This document shows, piece by piece, positions 16,712 through 26,119 of a stretch of 64,000 nt of DNA. This DNA is from Blastococcus sp. TF02A-26 (GTDB lineage Bacteria > Actinomycetota > Actinomycetes > Mycobacteriales > Geodermatophilaceae), in the NCBI RefSeq assembly GCF_003319125.1, contig NZ_QOHG01000005.1:124001-188000 (forward strand), in the 5' to 3' direction. The notes beneath the pieces were generated by a model. That model had not been told where the DNA came from. It searched no databases and saw nothing but the letters and a program-made list of their open reading frames with translations. Each line of letters opens with the position of its first letter. Position 1 is the stretch's first letter. The translations under genes and the position numbers were made by a program.

Positions 16712-17824
16712 GTGGAGAGCTGGGACGTCGTGGTGGTCGGCGGCGGCCCGGCGGGGGCCGCGACGGCCCTCGCCGCCCGGCGCAGCGGCGCGTCCGTGCT
16801 CGTCCTCGACCGCGCCGACTTCCCCCGCGACAAGGTCTGCGGCGACGGGATCGCCCCGGAGGCGCTCGACGTCCTCGCCGTCCTCGGCGCCGACCCGGCC
16901 GCGCTCGTCGCCGGCCACCCGGAGGTGCCGCGCCTGTCGCTGCGGGCGCCGCGCGGGGCCGTGGTCGAGCGGGACACCCACCGCCCCTCCCACGTCGTGC
17001 CCCGGCAGGTGCTCGACGCGCGCATCCTGGACGCCGCCCTCGCCGCCGGCGCGACGTTCCGCCGGCACCGGGTCCGGTCGCTGGAGGTGGACGACGACGG
17101 CGTGGTCGTCGACGGCACCCTCCGGGCAGGGGTGCTCGTCGGGGCCGACGGAGCGGAGTCCGTCGTCCGCCGCGCGCTCGACCTGCCCCGCAACCCCGAC
17201 GACCGGATCGCCGTGGCGATCCGCGGCTACGCGCCCGAGCCGCGGCTGCGCCCCGGCACCCAGGTGCTGGTGACCACCGAGCAGCGGTGGCCGGCCTACG
17301 CGTGGTCGTTCCCGCTGGGGGACGGCCGCGCGAACGTCGGTTACGGGGAGCTGGTCCCCGGCGGGGCCAGCCGCGAGGCGCTCGTGGCGGGCCTGCACCG
17401 GCTGCTGCCCGACGTCGAGCCCGCGGACCTGCGCGCGCACCGGCTGCCGCTGTCCACCGGCCGGCCCCGCCAGCCCGACGGCCGGGTGCTGCTGGCCGGG
17501 GACGCGGCCTCGCTGATCAACCCGCTGACCGGGGAGGGCATCTTCTACGCGGTGCTCTCCGGAGCGCTGGCCGGCAGCGCCGCGGCGGCCGGCGCGGACG
17601 CCGGACGGGTGTACCGGCGGGCGCTGGGCCGGCGGCTGGGCGCGCACCTGCGGTCGACGAGGGCGGCCTCGCAGCTCTCCCGGTGGCCGCTGCTGATGGA
17701 CGCCGCCGTCCGCGGGGCGGCCGCCGACCAGCGGGTGTTCGACGACGTCGTCGCTCTCGGCCTGGCCGACGGACGGCTCGGGATGCGCACCCTCGCCGCC
17801 GCCGTGCGGCACCTGGGGCGCTAG
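16712..17824 (+). CDS. FAD-dependent geranylgeranyl-reductase-family oxidoreductase
   Basis: A 370-aa flavoprotein of the GGR family, which reduces isoprenoid double bonds in lipids or menaquinone side chains. N-terminal dinucleotide motif: VVVGGGPAGAATALAARRSG with acidic end VLVLDRADF. Family motif after it: PRDKVCGDGIAPEALD (catalytic Cys region). FAD-binding GD motif: VLLAGDAASLINPLTGEGIFYAVLSG. C-terminal helices include SRWPLLMD. GTG 16712 is 26 bp after the hydrolase stop, so the two likely form an operon. It ends with TAG in the palindrome CTAG at 17821-17824, which is also the stop of the convergent diguanylate cyclase gene. Confidence 0.85.
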   Translation: MESWDVVVVGGGPAGAATALAARRSGASVLVLDRADFPRDKVCGDGIAPEALDVLAVLGADPAALVAGHPEVPRLSLRAPRGAVVERDTHRPSHVVPRQVLDARILDAALAAGATFRRHRVRSLEVDDDGVVVDGTLRAGVLVGADGAESVVRRALDLPRNPDDRIAVAIRGYAPEPRLRPGTQVLVTTEQRWPAYAWSFPLGDGRANVGYGELVPGGASREALVAGLHRLLPDVEPADLRAHRLPLSTGRPRQPDGRVLLAGDAASLINPLTGEGIFYAVLSGALAGSAAAAGADAGRVYRRALGRRLGAHLRSTRAASQLSRWPLLMDAAVRGAAADQRVFDDVVALGLADGRLGMRTLAAAVRHLGR

Positions 17825-18897
17825 GCGGCGGCGACCTCGACGCGTCCGCGGCCGCCGTTCTTGGCCCGGTAGAGGGCGGCGTCGGCCGCCGCGTACAGGC
17901 CGCGCATGCCGCTCGCGTGCTGCGGCGCGTGCGCGACGCCGACGCTCACCGACAGCGCGAGCAGCGCACCGTCGGGCAGCGTCATGGGCGTCGACCGGAC
18001 CGCCTCGAGGAGCTCCCCGGCACGCTGCGTGGCCACCTCGGCCGGGCAGCCGGGCAGCAGGACGGCGAGCTCGTCACCGCCCAGCCGGCTCAGGACGGCG
18101 TCCCCGGCGCGGACGTGTCGGCGGACCAGGTCCGCCAGGTGCACCAGCGCGTCGTCGCCGACCGGATGGCCGTGGCGGTCGTTGATCTGCTTGAACGAGT
18201 CGACGTCGACGAGCACCAGCGCGGTGCCCTCGGGGCGCGGCGCCCGGTCCAGCGCGTGGCGCAGGGCCTCGTCCAGCACCCGGCGGTTGACCAGCCCGGT
18301 CAGCGCGTCGACGGTCGCCTGCTGCTGGAGGGCGGCGACCAGCGCCGCCTGCACGGCTCCGGCCCGGTCGAGCATGGCCGCGATCACGACGAGCACCGAC
18401 CCGAAGAAGACGACGTCGAAGAGGGCGTCCTCCAGCGGGAGGAGGAACGACAGCGCGACGAGGTCCCCGGCCACCGCGAGCGTCGTGACGGCGACGACCG
18501 CACCGCGCCGCAGGTGGGAGGCCGCCCACAGCACGGGGAAGGCGAAGAACGCCTGACCGGCCGCGGAGGGGTCGTCGGTGGCCACGTTGAGCGAGGCGGT
18601 GAGCAGGACCGCGCCGACCCCGATGCCGAGGAAGGCGCCGTACCGGTCGAGCGTGCGGGGACGGATCGACACCGCCGCCACGCCGAGGAGGCCGACCAGC
18701 CCCGCACCCACCCACGACGCCGTCCGGGTCGTGCTGCTGACGGAGTTGGGCCCGAAGACGGTGGAGACCGACAGCACGACGGCGCAGACGAGCGCGATCA
18801 CGGCACCCGAGCGGGCCGCGGTCCGCGGCTCGCGGGCGCGGAACGTCGTCGGCAGCCTCACGCGAGCAATATCGGCACGGATCCGTCCCCTGCCCAC
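17821..18897 (-). CDS. Membrane-bound diguanylate cyclase (GGDEF domain)
   Basis: A 358-aa signalling protein that makes cyclic di-GMP from two GTP. The N-terminal half has about six hydrophobic segments (residues 30-185), a MASE-like sensor with no recognised ligand. The GGDEF domain starts at DALTGLVNRRVLDEAL (about 203), with metal Asp in LVLVDVDSFKQINDRHGH and the active-site loop LSRLGGDELAVLLPG: GGDEL instead of GGDEF, usually still active. An I-site (RxxD) is not obvious before it. The start at 18897 could be shortened to a GTG near 18861 (RLPTTF). It ends in the shared CTAG with the convergent reductase gene. Confidence 0.85.
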   Translation of the reverse strand: MGRGRIRADIARVRLPTTFRAREPRTAARSGAVIALVCAVVLSVSTVFGPNSVSSTTRTASWVGAGLVGLLGVAAVSIRPRTLDRYGAFLGIGVGAVLLTASLNVATDDPSAAGQAFFAFPVLWAASHLRRGAVVAVTTLAVAGDLVALSFLLPLEDALFDVVFFGSVLVVIAAMLDRAGAVQAALVAALQQQATVDALTGLVNRRVLDEALRHALDRAPRPEGTALVLVDVDSFKQINDRHGHPVGDDALVHLADLVRRHVRAGDAVLSRLGGDELAVLLPGCPAEVATQRAGELLEAVRSTPMTLPDGALLALSVSVGVAHAPQHASGMRGLYAAADAALYRAKNGGRGRVEVAAA

Positions 18898-19018
18898 CGG
18901 GTGCTCCCTCCGGAGGGGGAGGCGCGGCGTCGCGCCGGGAGGCGTTCCGGCGCGGGCTCGCCCCTGGCAGAGTCGGGCACCCGCCGGGACGGTCCCGGCG
19001 ACGCCGGAGGGACATCCG

Positions 19019-19969
19019 ATGGTCGACGCGAACTGGCTGCCCGACCCGAGCGGGACCCACGAGCTGCGCTACTGGAACGGCACCGCCTGGACCGAGCACG
19101 TCTCGGACCAGGGGACGACGGGCGTCGACGCCCCGACCCGCGAGCTGCCGCTGCCCGGGGAGGCCGCTCCGCCACCGCCTCCGGCCCCCGGGGACACGAA
19201 CGTCCTCTACTACGGCTCCTCCGACGCCGGCTTCGGCGCCCCGCCGCCCGCGCAGGCGCCGGCCCCGGCCCCGGCCGGCAGGTCGAGCTGGAAGGACCGG
19301 CTCAAGCAGGTCGCCGACCAGGGCAAGGCGGTCGCCGAGCAGGGCAGGGCCAAGCTCGCCGAGCAGTCGGCCAAGCGGACCGAGCAGTGGGCCAACGACC
19401 CGACCACCCTCTGGTTCGGCGAGAGCAAGGGCGGGGCGACCGGCGCGGCGGGCGTGGCCAAGGCGCGCTACCGGATCACCCGCGACCGGATCTGGATCGA
19501 GAGCGGGCTGCTCGGGACCCGGACCGAGAGCGTCCCGCTGTGGGCGGTGCGGGACATGGACATCCGCCAGGCCGTCTGGCAGCGCGGCAAGGACGTCGGC
19601 GACCTCGTCCTCGGCCTGGACGACCCGGCGTACGGCGTCCAGCAGTCCACCTTCGACCTGAACGCCGTCCCGGAGCACGGGCACACCAGCGGGCAGGTGG
19701 TCCTCGACGACATCGAGGGCCCGCAGCAGGTCTACGACCTCCTCGCCCCGCTGGTCAGCGAGGCGCGGCAGAAGAAGACCGTCGAGCGGCAGTCGCAGTA
19801 CGTGCACCACATGACGCCGGGGCCGGCCACCACGCCGCCGCCCTCCGCCCCGGCCGCAGCGCCGCAGCCCGACCTCATCGAGCAGCTGCGCAGGCTGGGC
19901 GAGCTGCGCGACGCCGGGATCCTCACCGAGGAGGAGTTCGCCGCGCAGAAGGCCAAGCTGCTCGGCTGA
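19019..19969 (+). CDS. DUF2510/PH-domain/SHOCT protein
   Basis: A 316-aa cytoplasmic protein of modular type. Residues 1-30: a DUF2510-like WLPDPSGTHELRYWNGTAWTEH module, the Trp-rich short domain common in actinobacterial membrane-associated proteins. Residues 40-95: Pro/Ala linker. Residues 140-240: a bacterial pleckstrin-homology-like domain (RYRITRDRIWIESGLLGTRTESVPLWAVRDMDI). Residues 285-315: a SHOCT domain (QLRRLGELRDAGILTEEEFAAQKAKLL) that often mediates oligomerisation. The function is unknown. Its ATG at 19019 follows GGAGG with good spacing. It is monocistronic, with 95 bp to the next gene. Confidence 0.75.
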   Translation: MVDANWLPDPSGTHELRYWNGTAWTEHVSDQGTTGVDAPTRELPLPGEAAPPPPPAPGDTNVLYYGSSDAGFGAPPPAQAPAPAPAGRSSWKDRLKQVADQGKAVAEQGRAKLAEQSAKRTEQWANDPTTLWFGESKGGATGAAGVAKARYRITRDRIWIESGLLGTRTESVPLWAVRDMDIRQAVWQRGKDVGDLVLGLDDPAYGVQQSTFDLNAVPEHGHTSGQVVLDDIEGPQQVYDLLAPLVSEARQKKTVERQSQYVHHMTPGPATTPPPSAPAAAPQPDLIEQLRRLGELRDAGILTEEEFAAQKAKLLG

Positions 19970-20063
19970 GGCGCGCCGGGAGCCGCCCCACGGTGCCCGG
20001 AGCGGTGCCACCATCCACGGTGCGCCGAGCCGCCGGTCCGGGATCGACCGATGGGGGGACGAC

Positions 20064-21011
20064 GTGGCGCTGGCCGTCGTGGACGACGACACCCTGGTGA
20101 AGTCCTACCGCTATCTGCGCCTGGCGATGGTGGGGCTCCTGCTGTTCCTGGCCGCGGCGGTCCTCCGGCAGACCGTGGCGCAGGAGTGGGAGATCCTGTC
20201 GTCGATCAGCGCGTACTTCCACACACCCGCGCAGAGCGCCTTCGTCGCGGCGCTCGTCGGGCTCGGCGTCTGCATGATCGCGCTGCAGGGCACCACCCGT
20301 CGCGAGGACGCCGTGCTCAACGTCGGCGGCATGCTGGCCCCCGTCGTCGCGATCGTGCCGACGGCGCGGGACGGGGACTTCCGCCGGACGAAGGAGGTCT
20401 GCGAGAACGCCCGCGCTGCCGCCTTCGGCGTCCCGTCCGAGGCCGACTGCCCTCGTGTCAGGGCGCTGGAGGAGGCCTCCGAGGCGAGCGTCGCGACGAA
20501 CATGTGGGCGCTGCTCGTCATCGGGTTCATCGGCCTGTTCGCCGCGTACCTGCTCTCCCGGAAGGGCCGCCGGTGGAGCGAACGGTCCCGGACCACGCGG
20601 AGGGCGTTGCTCGTCGCGGGCGCCCTCTGGCTCCTCGCCGCGGGGACGTTCTGGTTCCGCCGGGACGACTTCATCGACGCGGCGCACTGGGTCGCGGCGG
20701 TCGGGCTCTTCCTGGCGATCATCGTCGTGGTCGTCGAGAACGCCCTGCGCAGTCCCGGCCCCGGGTCGCTCGGGACGATGACCCCTCGGCAGCGGATCCG
20801 CGCGGTGGTGACCGCGGCGCCGTCGGTGCGGCACCCCTATCCGGTGCTGGCCCTGACCATGGTGGCCGTCGGGATCGTGGGGCTGCTCCTGGTGGCCGGC
20901 GGTGCGCTCTCGGTCTTCTGGCTGGAGGCCGCCCTCATCGCCCTGTTCGCGGTGTTCTGGGGCTACCAGACGAAGGAGCGGTGGGACGACGACCCCGCGC
21001 CCACCTCCTGA
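20064..21011 (+). CDS. Hypothetical membrane protein with about seven TM segments
   Basis: A 315-aa integral membrane protein. TM segments are predicted near residues 22-40 (LAMVGLLLFLAAAVL), 60-78 (FVAALVGLGVCMIAL), 88-103, 148-166 (ALLVIGFIGLFAAYLL), 183-200, 210-230 (VAAVGLFLAIIVVVVE) and the two near the C-terminus (VLALTMVAVGIVGLLLVAG and FWLEAALIALFAVFWGYQ). A loop after TM3 has two Cys residues (about 112 and 132) that could pair outside. I do not recognise the family. GTG start 20064. It is the last gene before the copper island, and its codon use is normal chromosomal. Confidence 0.65.
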   Translation: MALAVVDDDTLVKSYRYLRLAMVGLLLFLAAAVLRQTVAQEWEILSSISAYFHTPAQSAFVAALVGLGVCMIALQGTTRREDAVLNVGGMLAPVVAIVPTARDGDFRRTKEVCENARAAAFGVPSEADCPRVRALEEASEASVATNMWALLVIGFIGLFAAYLLSRKGRRWSERSRTTRRALLVAGALWLLAAGTFWFRRDDFIDAAHWVAAVGLFLAIIVVVVENALRSPGPGSLGTMTPRQRIRAVVTAAPSVRHPYPVLALTMVAVGIVGLLLVAGGALSVFWLEAALIALFAVFWGYQTKERWDDDPAPTS

Positions 21012-21932
21012 GCGCCGTCCCGACGAGCAGCACCGTGCGGCCGAGGCCGGGGCGTCACGCGGGCGGTACGCGAAAGAGCAAAAGGCCAGGTCACCGGAGG
21101 CAACAACGAGTAGCCATCTCGACCCTCCACCGCCGCCAGGTGTGATTCTCCACTGGAGTGCAGGGATTCATACCTGCGGATGCGCCCGACGGTGAGCCTG
21201 AGCGAGCAGCGGAGCAGGGACGCGCCAGCGTCCTGACCTCTCGGTTTGGACCTCGGTGGACGGCCGAGCATCTAGTTCAGTCGTCGCCCGTCGCGTCGCG
21301 ACGATCCTCCTCGGTCCACGTCTCGGGCAGCCAGCGCGCCACACCGTCGCGACTTTGATGGCCCGCACCGAGTTGTCCGGCGTGTACAGCGCGGCGTTGA
21401 CAGCGTGCCCTGTTCCCGTCCGTGAGAAGTGCGGGGTCCGCGCACCGACTAGCGGTCACCGTGGCCACGCCACTGTCATGCCGGATGGCCCCGCTCCGAC
21501 CCCAGTCCTCTGGGGGCGGAGCGGGGTGCCCGAGTCGCGGTCATCTGACTCGGACAACCTTCTGGGCCGACCGCTACGCGGTCCAGAGGGTCCGTGAGCC
21601 CAGGCGCGGCCATCCACCCTGGGATCGCGGCGGAGCCGTCTGTCATCCGGCTCCGACCGGCCAGGACCGTAGTCCCCACCGGGGACAAGTTGCCTACCGG
21701 CGACCACCGTTCCGTGACGCAGCCACCGCGCCGCCTGCATGCCCACGCTGGTCCAAGACGCGGCGAAGGGGGCGGGGGCCGTCTACTGCGCCGAGGTTGC
21801 CTGCTCGCTGGGTGGCTGCTTACCCGCCCAGAGTCCGCGTTGCCAGTCAGACATCACGGGTAGGGGCTCGGAGTGCCAGTGGACCTCGCCGACGGCATAC
21901 GGGCCGTCGGGCGCTGGCCCTGAGGAGGGCTC
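21012..21932. other. 920-bp stretch without a confident gene; possible decayed ORF
   Basis: No intact gene is supported here. On the minus strand at about 21277-21420, one frame reads GVARWLPETWTEEDRRDATGDD and the next reads NAALYTPDNSVRAIKVATVWRA, as though a small protein gene had been frameshifted; this is weak. Several GC-rich inverted repeats occur around 21490-21520 and 21630-21670. The composition is a little less biased than the chromosomal side, and the stretch marks the boundary to the copper genes. A promoter for the Cys-rich protein at 21933 should lie near its right end, but no convincing -35/-10 pair was seen. Confidence 0.4.
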
Positions 21933-22340
21933 ATGACTGTCGCCGCCCAGATGCTCGACACCTACCCGAAGGACCTCGGCGGGGTCGACAAGGACAACTT
22001 GCGGGCCTGCATCGAGGCGTGTATCGAGTGCGCCCAGGCGTGTACCGCGTGCGCGGATGCCTGCCTGAGCGAGGACATGGTCGCGGACCTGTCCAAGTGC
22101 ATCCGCACCAATCTCGACTGCGCGGATGTCTGCGACGCCACCGGGAGGGTGTTGTCCCGGCACACCGGCTACGACGCCAACCTCACCCGCGCGGTCCTCG
22201 AAGCCTGCGCGGCGGCCTGCAAGGCGTGCGGGGACGAGTGCGAACAGCACGCCTCGATGCACGAGCACTGCCGGGTGTGCGCGGAGGCGTGCCGCCGCTG
22301 CGAGCAGGCGTGCCGTGACCTGATCGCCAGCCTGGGCTGA
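21933..22340 (+). CDS. Four-helix-bundle copper-binding protein (DUF326/Csp-like)
   Basis: A 135-aa Cys-rich protein. About 20 Cys residues are arranged along helices as CxxxC repeats (ACIEACIECAQACTACADAC, LDCADVCDATG, ACAAACKACGDECEQH, CRVCAEACRRCEQAC), the pattern of cytosolic copper-storage proteins that bind many Cu(I) inside a four-helix bundle, and of DUF326. There is no signal peptide, so storage would be cytosolic. The ATG follows GAGGAGGGCTC, a good ribosome-binding site. It lies next to a copper P-type ATPase and a DUF305 lipoprotein, which supports a copper role. Confidence 0.88.
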   Translation: MTVAAQMLDTYPKDLGGVDKDNLRACIEACIECAQACTACADACLSEDMVADLSKCIRTNLDCADVCDATGRVLSRHTGYDANLTRAVLEACAAACKACGDECEQHASMHEHCRVCAEACRRCEQACRDLIASLG

Positions 22341-22393
22341 CCACCAGCCGGTGCCCGGCGGCAGCGGGTTGCCCGCCACCGCCGGGCCGGGGC

Positions 22394-23017
22394 TCAGCCG
22401 CCCAGTTCGGTGAGCATCTGCCGCATCTCGGCGATCTCGGCGTTCTGCGTGTCGCGGATGTTGTTGGCCATCGCCAGCGCCTCGGTGTTCTGGCCCTCAC
22501 CGGCCTCGGTGGTGGCCATCTCCACGGCGCCGGTGTGGTGCTCGATCATCTGCTCCAGGAACAGGCGGTCGAACTCCGCGCCCGAGGCGCCCATCAGGGC
22601 GTGCATGTCCTCCTCGGACATCATTCCGCCGCCGTGGTCCATGCCGCCGTGGTCCATGCCAGCCATTCCGTCGTCCTCGACGCCCCACTCGTTCAGCCAG
22701 CCGGTGAGGGTGTCGATCTCGGGCTGCTGGGCGGCCTCGATGCGGCTGGCCAGGTCGAGCACACGCGGGTCCTGCGCCCGCTCGGACGCCATCTGCGCCA
22801 TCTCAATGGCCTGCTGGTGGTGCGGGATCATGCCCTGGGCGAAGGTGACGTCGGCGTCGTTGAACGCCGCGTTCTCGCTGGCGGACGTGCTGGTCGATTC
22901 GGCGCTGCCGCTGCCCATCGAGTCCGTGTGCGAGGCGCCGGGGTCATCGGAGCAGGCGGTGAGCGCGAGCGCGCCAGCGAGGAGGGCACCGGCGAGCAGA
23001 GTGGTCTTGCGGGTCAT
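22394..23017 (-). CDS. DUF305 lipoprotein
   Basis: A 207-aa exported lipoprotein. N-terminal signal: MTRKTTLLAGALLAGALALTAC with Cys as the lipidated residue. DUF305 core: FAQGMIPHHQQAIEMAQMA and a second copy MIEHHTGAVEMA, each with the HH motif thought to bind copper or other metals. Between them a Met/His-rich loop (MAGMDHGGMDHGGGMMSEEDMH) is also metal-binding in style. The ATG at 23017 is preferred over one at 23023 because the AGGAG lies 6 nt before it. It is probably an extracytoplasmic copper-handling protein of the island. It is separated by 87 bp from the upstream gene at 23105. Confidence 0.85.
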   Translation of the reverse strand: MTRKTTLLAGALLAGALALTACSDDPGASHTDSMGSGSAESTSTSASENAAFNDADVTFAQGMIPHHQQAIEMAQMASERAQDPRVLDLASRIEAAQQPEIDTLTGWLNEWGVEDDGMAGMDHGGMDHGGGMMSEEDMHALMGASGAEFDRLFLEQMIEHHTGAVEMATTEAGEGQNTEALAMANNIRDTQNAEIAEMRQMLTELGG

Positions 23018-23104
23018 TTCCATCTCCTGAGTACGGGTCTGAGGGAACGTGCGAAGGCGTCGCCGCAGCCGCGAGGGCTGGGGACGTGGAGCGCGACGTT
23101 CGGC

Positions 23105-23572
23105 CTAGATCCGCATCAGGCAGAGGGAGTAGAGGTCCGGCGGCCGGGGTGGGCGCAGCCAGGTCCAGGGGCCGCCGGGGGTGCGGCGGGTGAGTGGCAG
23201 CCGGAACTCGGCTATCCGGCGGGTCAGGACCAGGAGCATCGCGGCGAGCCCGGCGGCAAGGACGGCCAGGCACACCGCCCACAGGTGCCCGCCAGCGTGC
23301 GGCGCACTGTCGTGGCCTGCCGCGAGGGATGCGCCGATCGCCGTCCCGGCGGCGAGGGCGGCAGGGGCTGCTGCGGTCATGGCGTCGGCCGACTCCATGA
23401 CCAGCCCGGCCGTGTGCAGCGCGGGGTCGGGATCGGCCCGGCTCGTGTGGACGGTGCCATGTGCAGCGGTGGTGGTCCCGGAGTCCGCAGCGGCGCACTG
23501 GAGACCGTGCATGGCGAAGACGGCGGCCAGCAGCAGCAGGACCCATCCTCGTCGCCCGCGCATGCTGCTCAC
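23105..23572 (-). CDS. DUF6153-like membrane protein in copper island
   Basis: A 155-aa protein with an N-terminal hydrophobic segment (WVLLLLAAVFAMHGLQCAAAD, about 10-30) that could be a signal anchor, followed by a His-rich periplasmic stretch, a second hydrophobic segment (LWAVCLAVLAAGLAAMLLVL, about 98-117) and a basic tail with LRPPRPPDLYSLCLMRI. The MHGLQC start and LYxLCLxRI-type tail are what I recall from DUF6153 proteins found in actinobacterial copper clusters. Function unknown. It lies 37 bp downstream of the ATPase gene on the same strand, so the two probably share an operon controlled by the CsoR-like boxes. Confidence 0.62.
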   Translation of the reverse strand: MSSMRGRRGWVLLLLAAVFAMHGLQCAAADSGTTTAAHGTVHTSRADPDPALHTAGLVMESADAMTAAAPAALAAGTAIGASLAAGHDSAPHAGGHLWAVCLAVLAAGLAAMLLVLTRRIAEFRLPLTRRTPGGPWTWLRPPRPPDLYSLCLMRI

Positions 23573-23609
23573 CTCCGTCCTCGCGTCGTTGATCTCAGGT
23601 TAGGTCGGG

Positions 23610-26072
23610 TCAGCGCGACACCGGCTGCGGGGCTCGGGGCGCCGCCGGTTCCGGAGCGGGCGCCTCCGGAGCCTCGGGCAGCCGCAGCCGCTTGAGCAGC
23701 AGCGCGTTGACCGCGACTAGGAACGATGAGCCGGACATCGACAGCGCCGCGATCTCCGGCCGCAGCACCAGCCCGAACGGCGCGAACAGTCCGGCGGCGA
23801 TCGGCAGTGCGATCGCGTTGTAGCCGATCGCCCACCCGAGGTTCTGCCGCATCTTCCGCAGCGTTCCCCGGCCGATCTGCAACGCGATCGGCACGTCGAG
23901 CGGGTCGGACCGCATGAGGACCACGTCGGCGGTCTCGATGGCCACGTCGGTGCCCGCGCCGATGGCGATGCCGAGGTCGGCCTGCGCCAGCGCCGGGGCG
24001 TCGTTGACCCCGTCGCCGACCATGGCCACCCGCTTGCCCGCCTGCTGCAACTCGGTGATCTTGGCGGCCTTGTCGCCGGGCAGGACCTCTGCGATCACGG
24101 TGTCGATGCCCAACTGGTCGGCGATCCGCCGGGCCGTGGCCTGGTTGTCGCCGCTGAGCATGACGACCTGCACCCCGGCCTCGTGCAGTGCGACCACGGC
24201 CGCCGCAGCCGTCTCCCGAGGCGCGTCAGCGAGCGCGATGACACCCATGGCACGGCCATCGACGGCGACCAGCACAGCGGTCCGACCACTGCCCGCCAAC
24301 TCGTCCCGGCGCGCCCCCAGCGACCCGAGGTCGACGCCCTCGTCGGCCATCAACTTGGCGCTGCCCACCAGCACCCGGCGTCCGTTGACCTCGGCGCTCG
24401 CCCCGTGGCCGGGCACGTTGCGGAACCGCTCGGCGGCCAGGACCAGTACGCCACGGGCGTCGGCCTCGCGGACGACGGCCTCGGCCAGTGGGTGCTCCGA
24501 CTCACGCTCGACGGCGGCGGCCAGGGCGAGGACCTCGTCCTCATCCATGCCCTCCACGACCACGTCGGTGACCTCGGGCTCGCCCTTGGTCAGCGTGCCG
24601 GTCTTGTCCATCACCACGGTGTCGATCCGGGCGGCGGTCTCCAGCGCGGTGGCGTTCTTGAACAGCACGCCACGGCGGGCACCGAGCCCGGTGCCGACCA
24701 TGATCGCCGTTGGGGTGGCGAGGCCCAGGGCGTCGGGGCAGGTGATGACCACGACGGTGATCGCGAACAGCATCGCCTCGGAGAAGGAGGCCCCGGCGAG
24801 CAGCCATCCGATCAGGGTGGCCGCGCCGCCGATCAGGGCCACCAGCACCAGCCAGAAGGCTGCACGGTCTGCCAGCCGCTGTCCCGGCGCCTTGGAGTTC
24901 TGCGCCTGCTGCACCAGGGCCACGATCTGCGCCAGCGCGGTGTCCGCGCCGACCTTGGTGGCCCGCACACGCAGCGTGCCGGTGGTGTTCACCGAGCCGC
25001 CGATCACCGGGTCCCCAGGCGCCTTGTGCACCGGCATGCTCTCGCCGGTGACCATGGACTCGTCGACCTCGGACTCGCCGTCCTCCACGACGCCGTCGAC
25101 CGGGATCTTGGAGCCGGGCCGGATCAGCAGCAGGTCCCCGACGGCGACCTCGGCGGTGGGTACCTCGACCGGCTGGCCGTCGCGGATCACGACCGCCCGA
25201 GGTGGCGCCAACTCCAGCAGCGCCCGGATGGCGTCGTTCGCCCCGCCGCGGGCGCGCATCTCGAACCAGTGGCCGAGCAGTACGAACGCCGTCAGCACGG
25301 TGGCGGCCTCGTAGAAGACCTCACCGCCCCCGGTCAGCGTGACGACCAGGCTGTACAGCCAGCCCGCGCCGACCGCCACCGCGACCAGCACCATCATGTC
25401 CAGGGTGCGGGCGCGCAGCGCCCGATAGGCGCCGTCGAAGAAGATCCAGGCCGAGTAGAAGATCACCGGCAGCGACAGGATCAGCGAGAAGACGTCGTCG
25501 CGCAGTCCGAACGGCGCCGCCGCCTCGAATCCGAGCACCTCCCGGCCGATCGGGGACCACAGCAGGATCGGGATGGAGAGCAGCGCGGCGACCAGGAAGC
25601 GGTTGCGCATGTCGCGGGCCATGTCGTCCATCGACATCCCGGCGTGGTGACCGCCGTGACCCATCGCGTCCTGCGACGTCATCCCCGCATGCTCACCGTG
25701 CCCAGCGTGCTCGCCCTCGGCCTCGGTGAAGGGCGTCGTCATGGCCGCGTGGTCGTGTGGCCCTGCGCTCGCTGGCGGACGGTGACCGTCGTGAGCCATC
25801 GCGTGGTCGCGTGGCTCGGCGGCCGGGTCGCACACGTGCTGCGGGACCGACTGTCCAGCGCAGTGGTAGCCGCAGTCGCGCACCCAGCCCGCCAACTCCG
25901 CCACCGACGTGCGCGATGGGTCGTAGGTGACCGTTGCCGTCTGGGAGACCGGGTTCGCCTCGACGCTGAGCACGCCGGGCCGCCTGCCCAGCACCGTCTC
26001 CGTGACGGCCTTCTCCGAGGCCCAGTGCACGCCCGAGACCTCCAGCACGGTGGTCTGCTGCTGCGTTGGCAT
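23610..26072 (-). CDS. Heavy-metal P1B-type ATPase, CopB-like
   Basis: Membrane pump of 820 aa. N-terminal HMA-like domain (about 5-75) lacks CxxC: the loop reads [10 protein letters not shown] His/Met-rich linker follows (about 85-150, with GHGEHAG and HDGH clusters), probably cytosolic metal-binding. Eight TM segments are predicted. The ion motif in TM6 is [10 protein letters not shown], replacing CPC (CopA) and CPH (CopB). Actuator: VTGESMPV. Phosphorylation: [10 protein letters not shown]. Nucleotide-binding: SEHPLAEA (HP), [20 protein letters not shown]. Start 26072 has GAGGGAG 8 nt upstream; an ATG at 26087 has no such site. Transcription is probably controlled by the two CsoR-like boxes just upstream. 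Confidence 0.9.
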   Translation of the reverse strand: MPTQQQTTVLEVSGVHWASEKAVTETVLGRRPGVLSVEANPVSQTATVTYDPSRTSVAELAGWVRDCGYHCAGQSVPQHVCDPAAEPRDHAMAHDGHRPPASAGPHDHAAMTTPFTEAEGEHAGHGEHAGMTSQDAMGHGGHHAGMSMDDMARDMRNRFLVAALLSIPILLWSPIGREVLGFEAAAPFGLRDDVFSLILSLPVIFYSAWIFFDGAYRALRARTLDMMVLVAVAVGAGWLYSLVVTLTGGGEVFYEAATVLTAFVLLGHWFEMRARGGANDAIRALLELAPPRAVVIRDGQPVEVPTAEVAVGDLLLIRPGSKIPVDGVVEDGESEVDESMVTGESMPVHKAPGDPVIGGSVNTTGTLRVRATKVGADTALAQIVALVQQAQNSKAPGQRLADRAAFWLVLVALIGGAATLIGWLLAGASFSEAMLFAITVVVITCPDALGLATPTAIMVGTGLGARRGVLFKNATALETAARIDTVVMDKTGTLTKGEPEVTDVVVEGMDEDEVLALAAAVERESEHPLAEAVVREADARGVLVLAAERFRNVPGHGASAEVNGRRVLVGSAKLMADEGVDLGSLGARRDELAGSGRTAVLVAVDGRAMGVIALADAPRETAAAAVVALHEAGVQVVMLSGDNQATARRIADQLGIDTVIAEVLPGDKAAKITELQQAGKRVAMVGDGVNDAPALAQADLGIAIGAGTDVAIETADVVLMRSDPLDVPIALQIGRGTLRKMRQNLGWAIGYNAIALPIAAGLFAPFGLVLRPEIAALSMSGSSFLVAVNALLLKRLRLPEAPEAPAPEPAAPRAPQPVSR

Positions 26073-26119
26073 GACCCACTCCCTCATGTCGGTGTGCTCT
26101 GCGCCGCCTCAACGGCTGG

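Noticed and set aside
21168-21746. Short frames between 21168 and 21746 as real genes
   Set aside because: They overlap each other, lack ribosome-binding sites and recognisable motifs, and have Arg/Pro-rich shadow composition.
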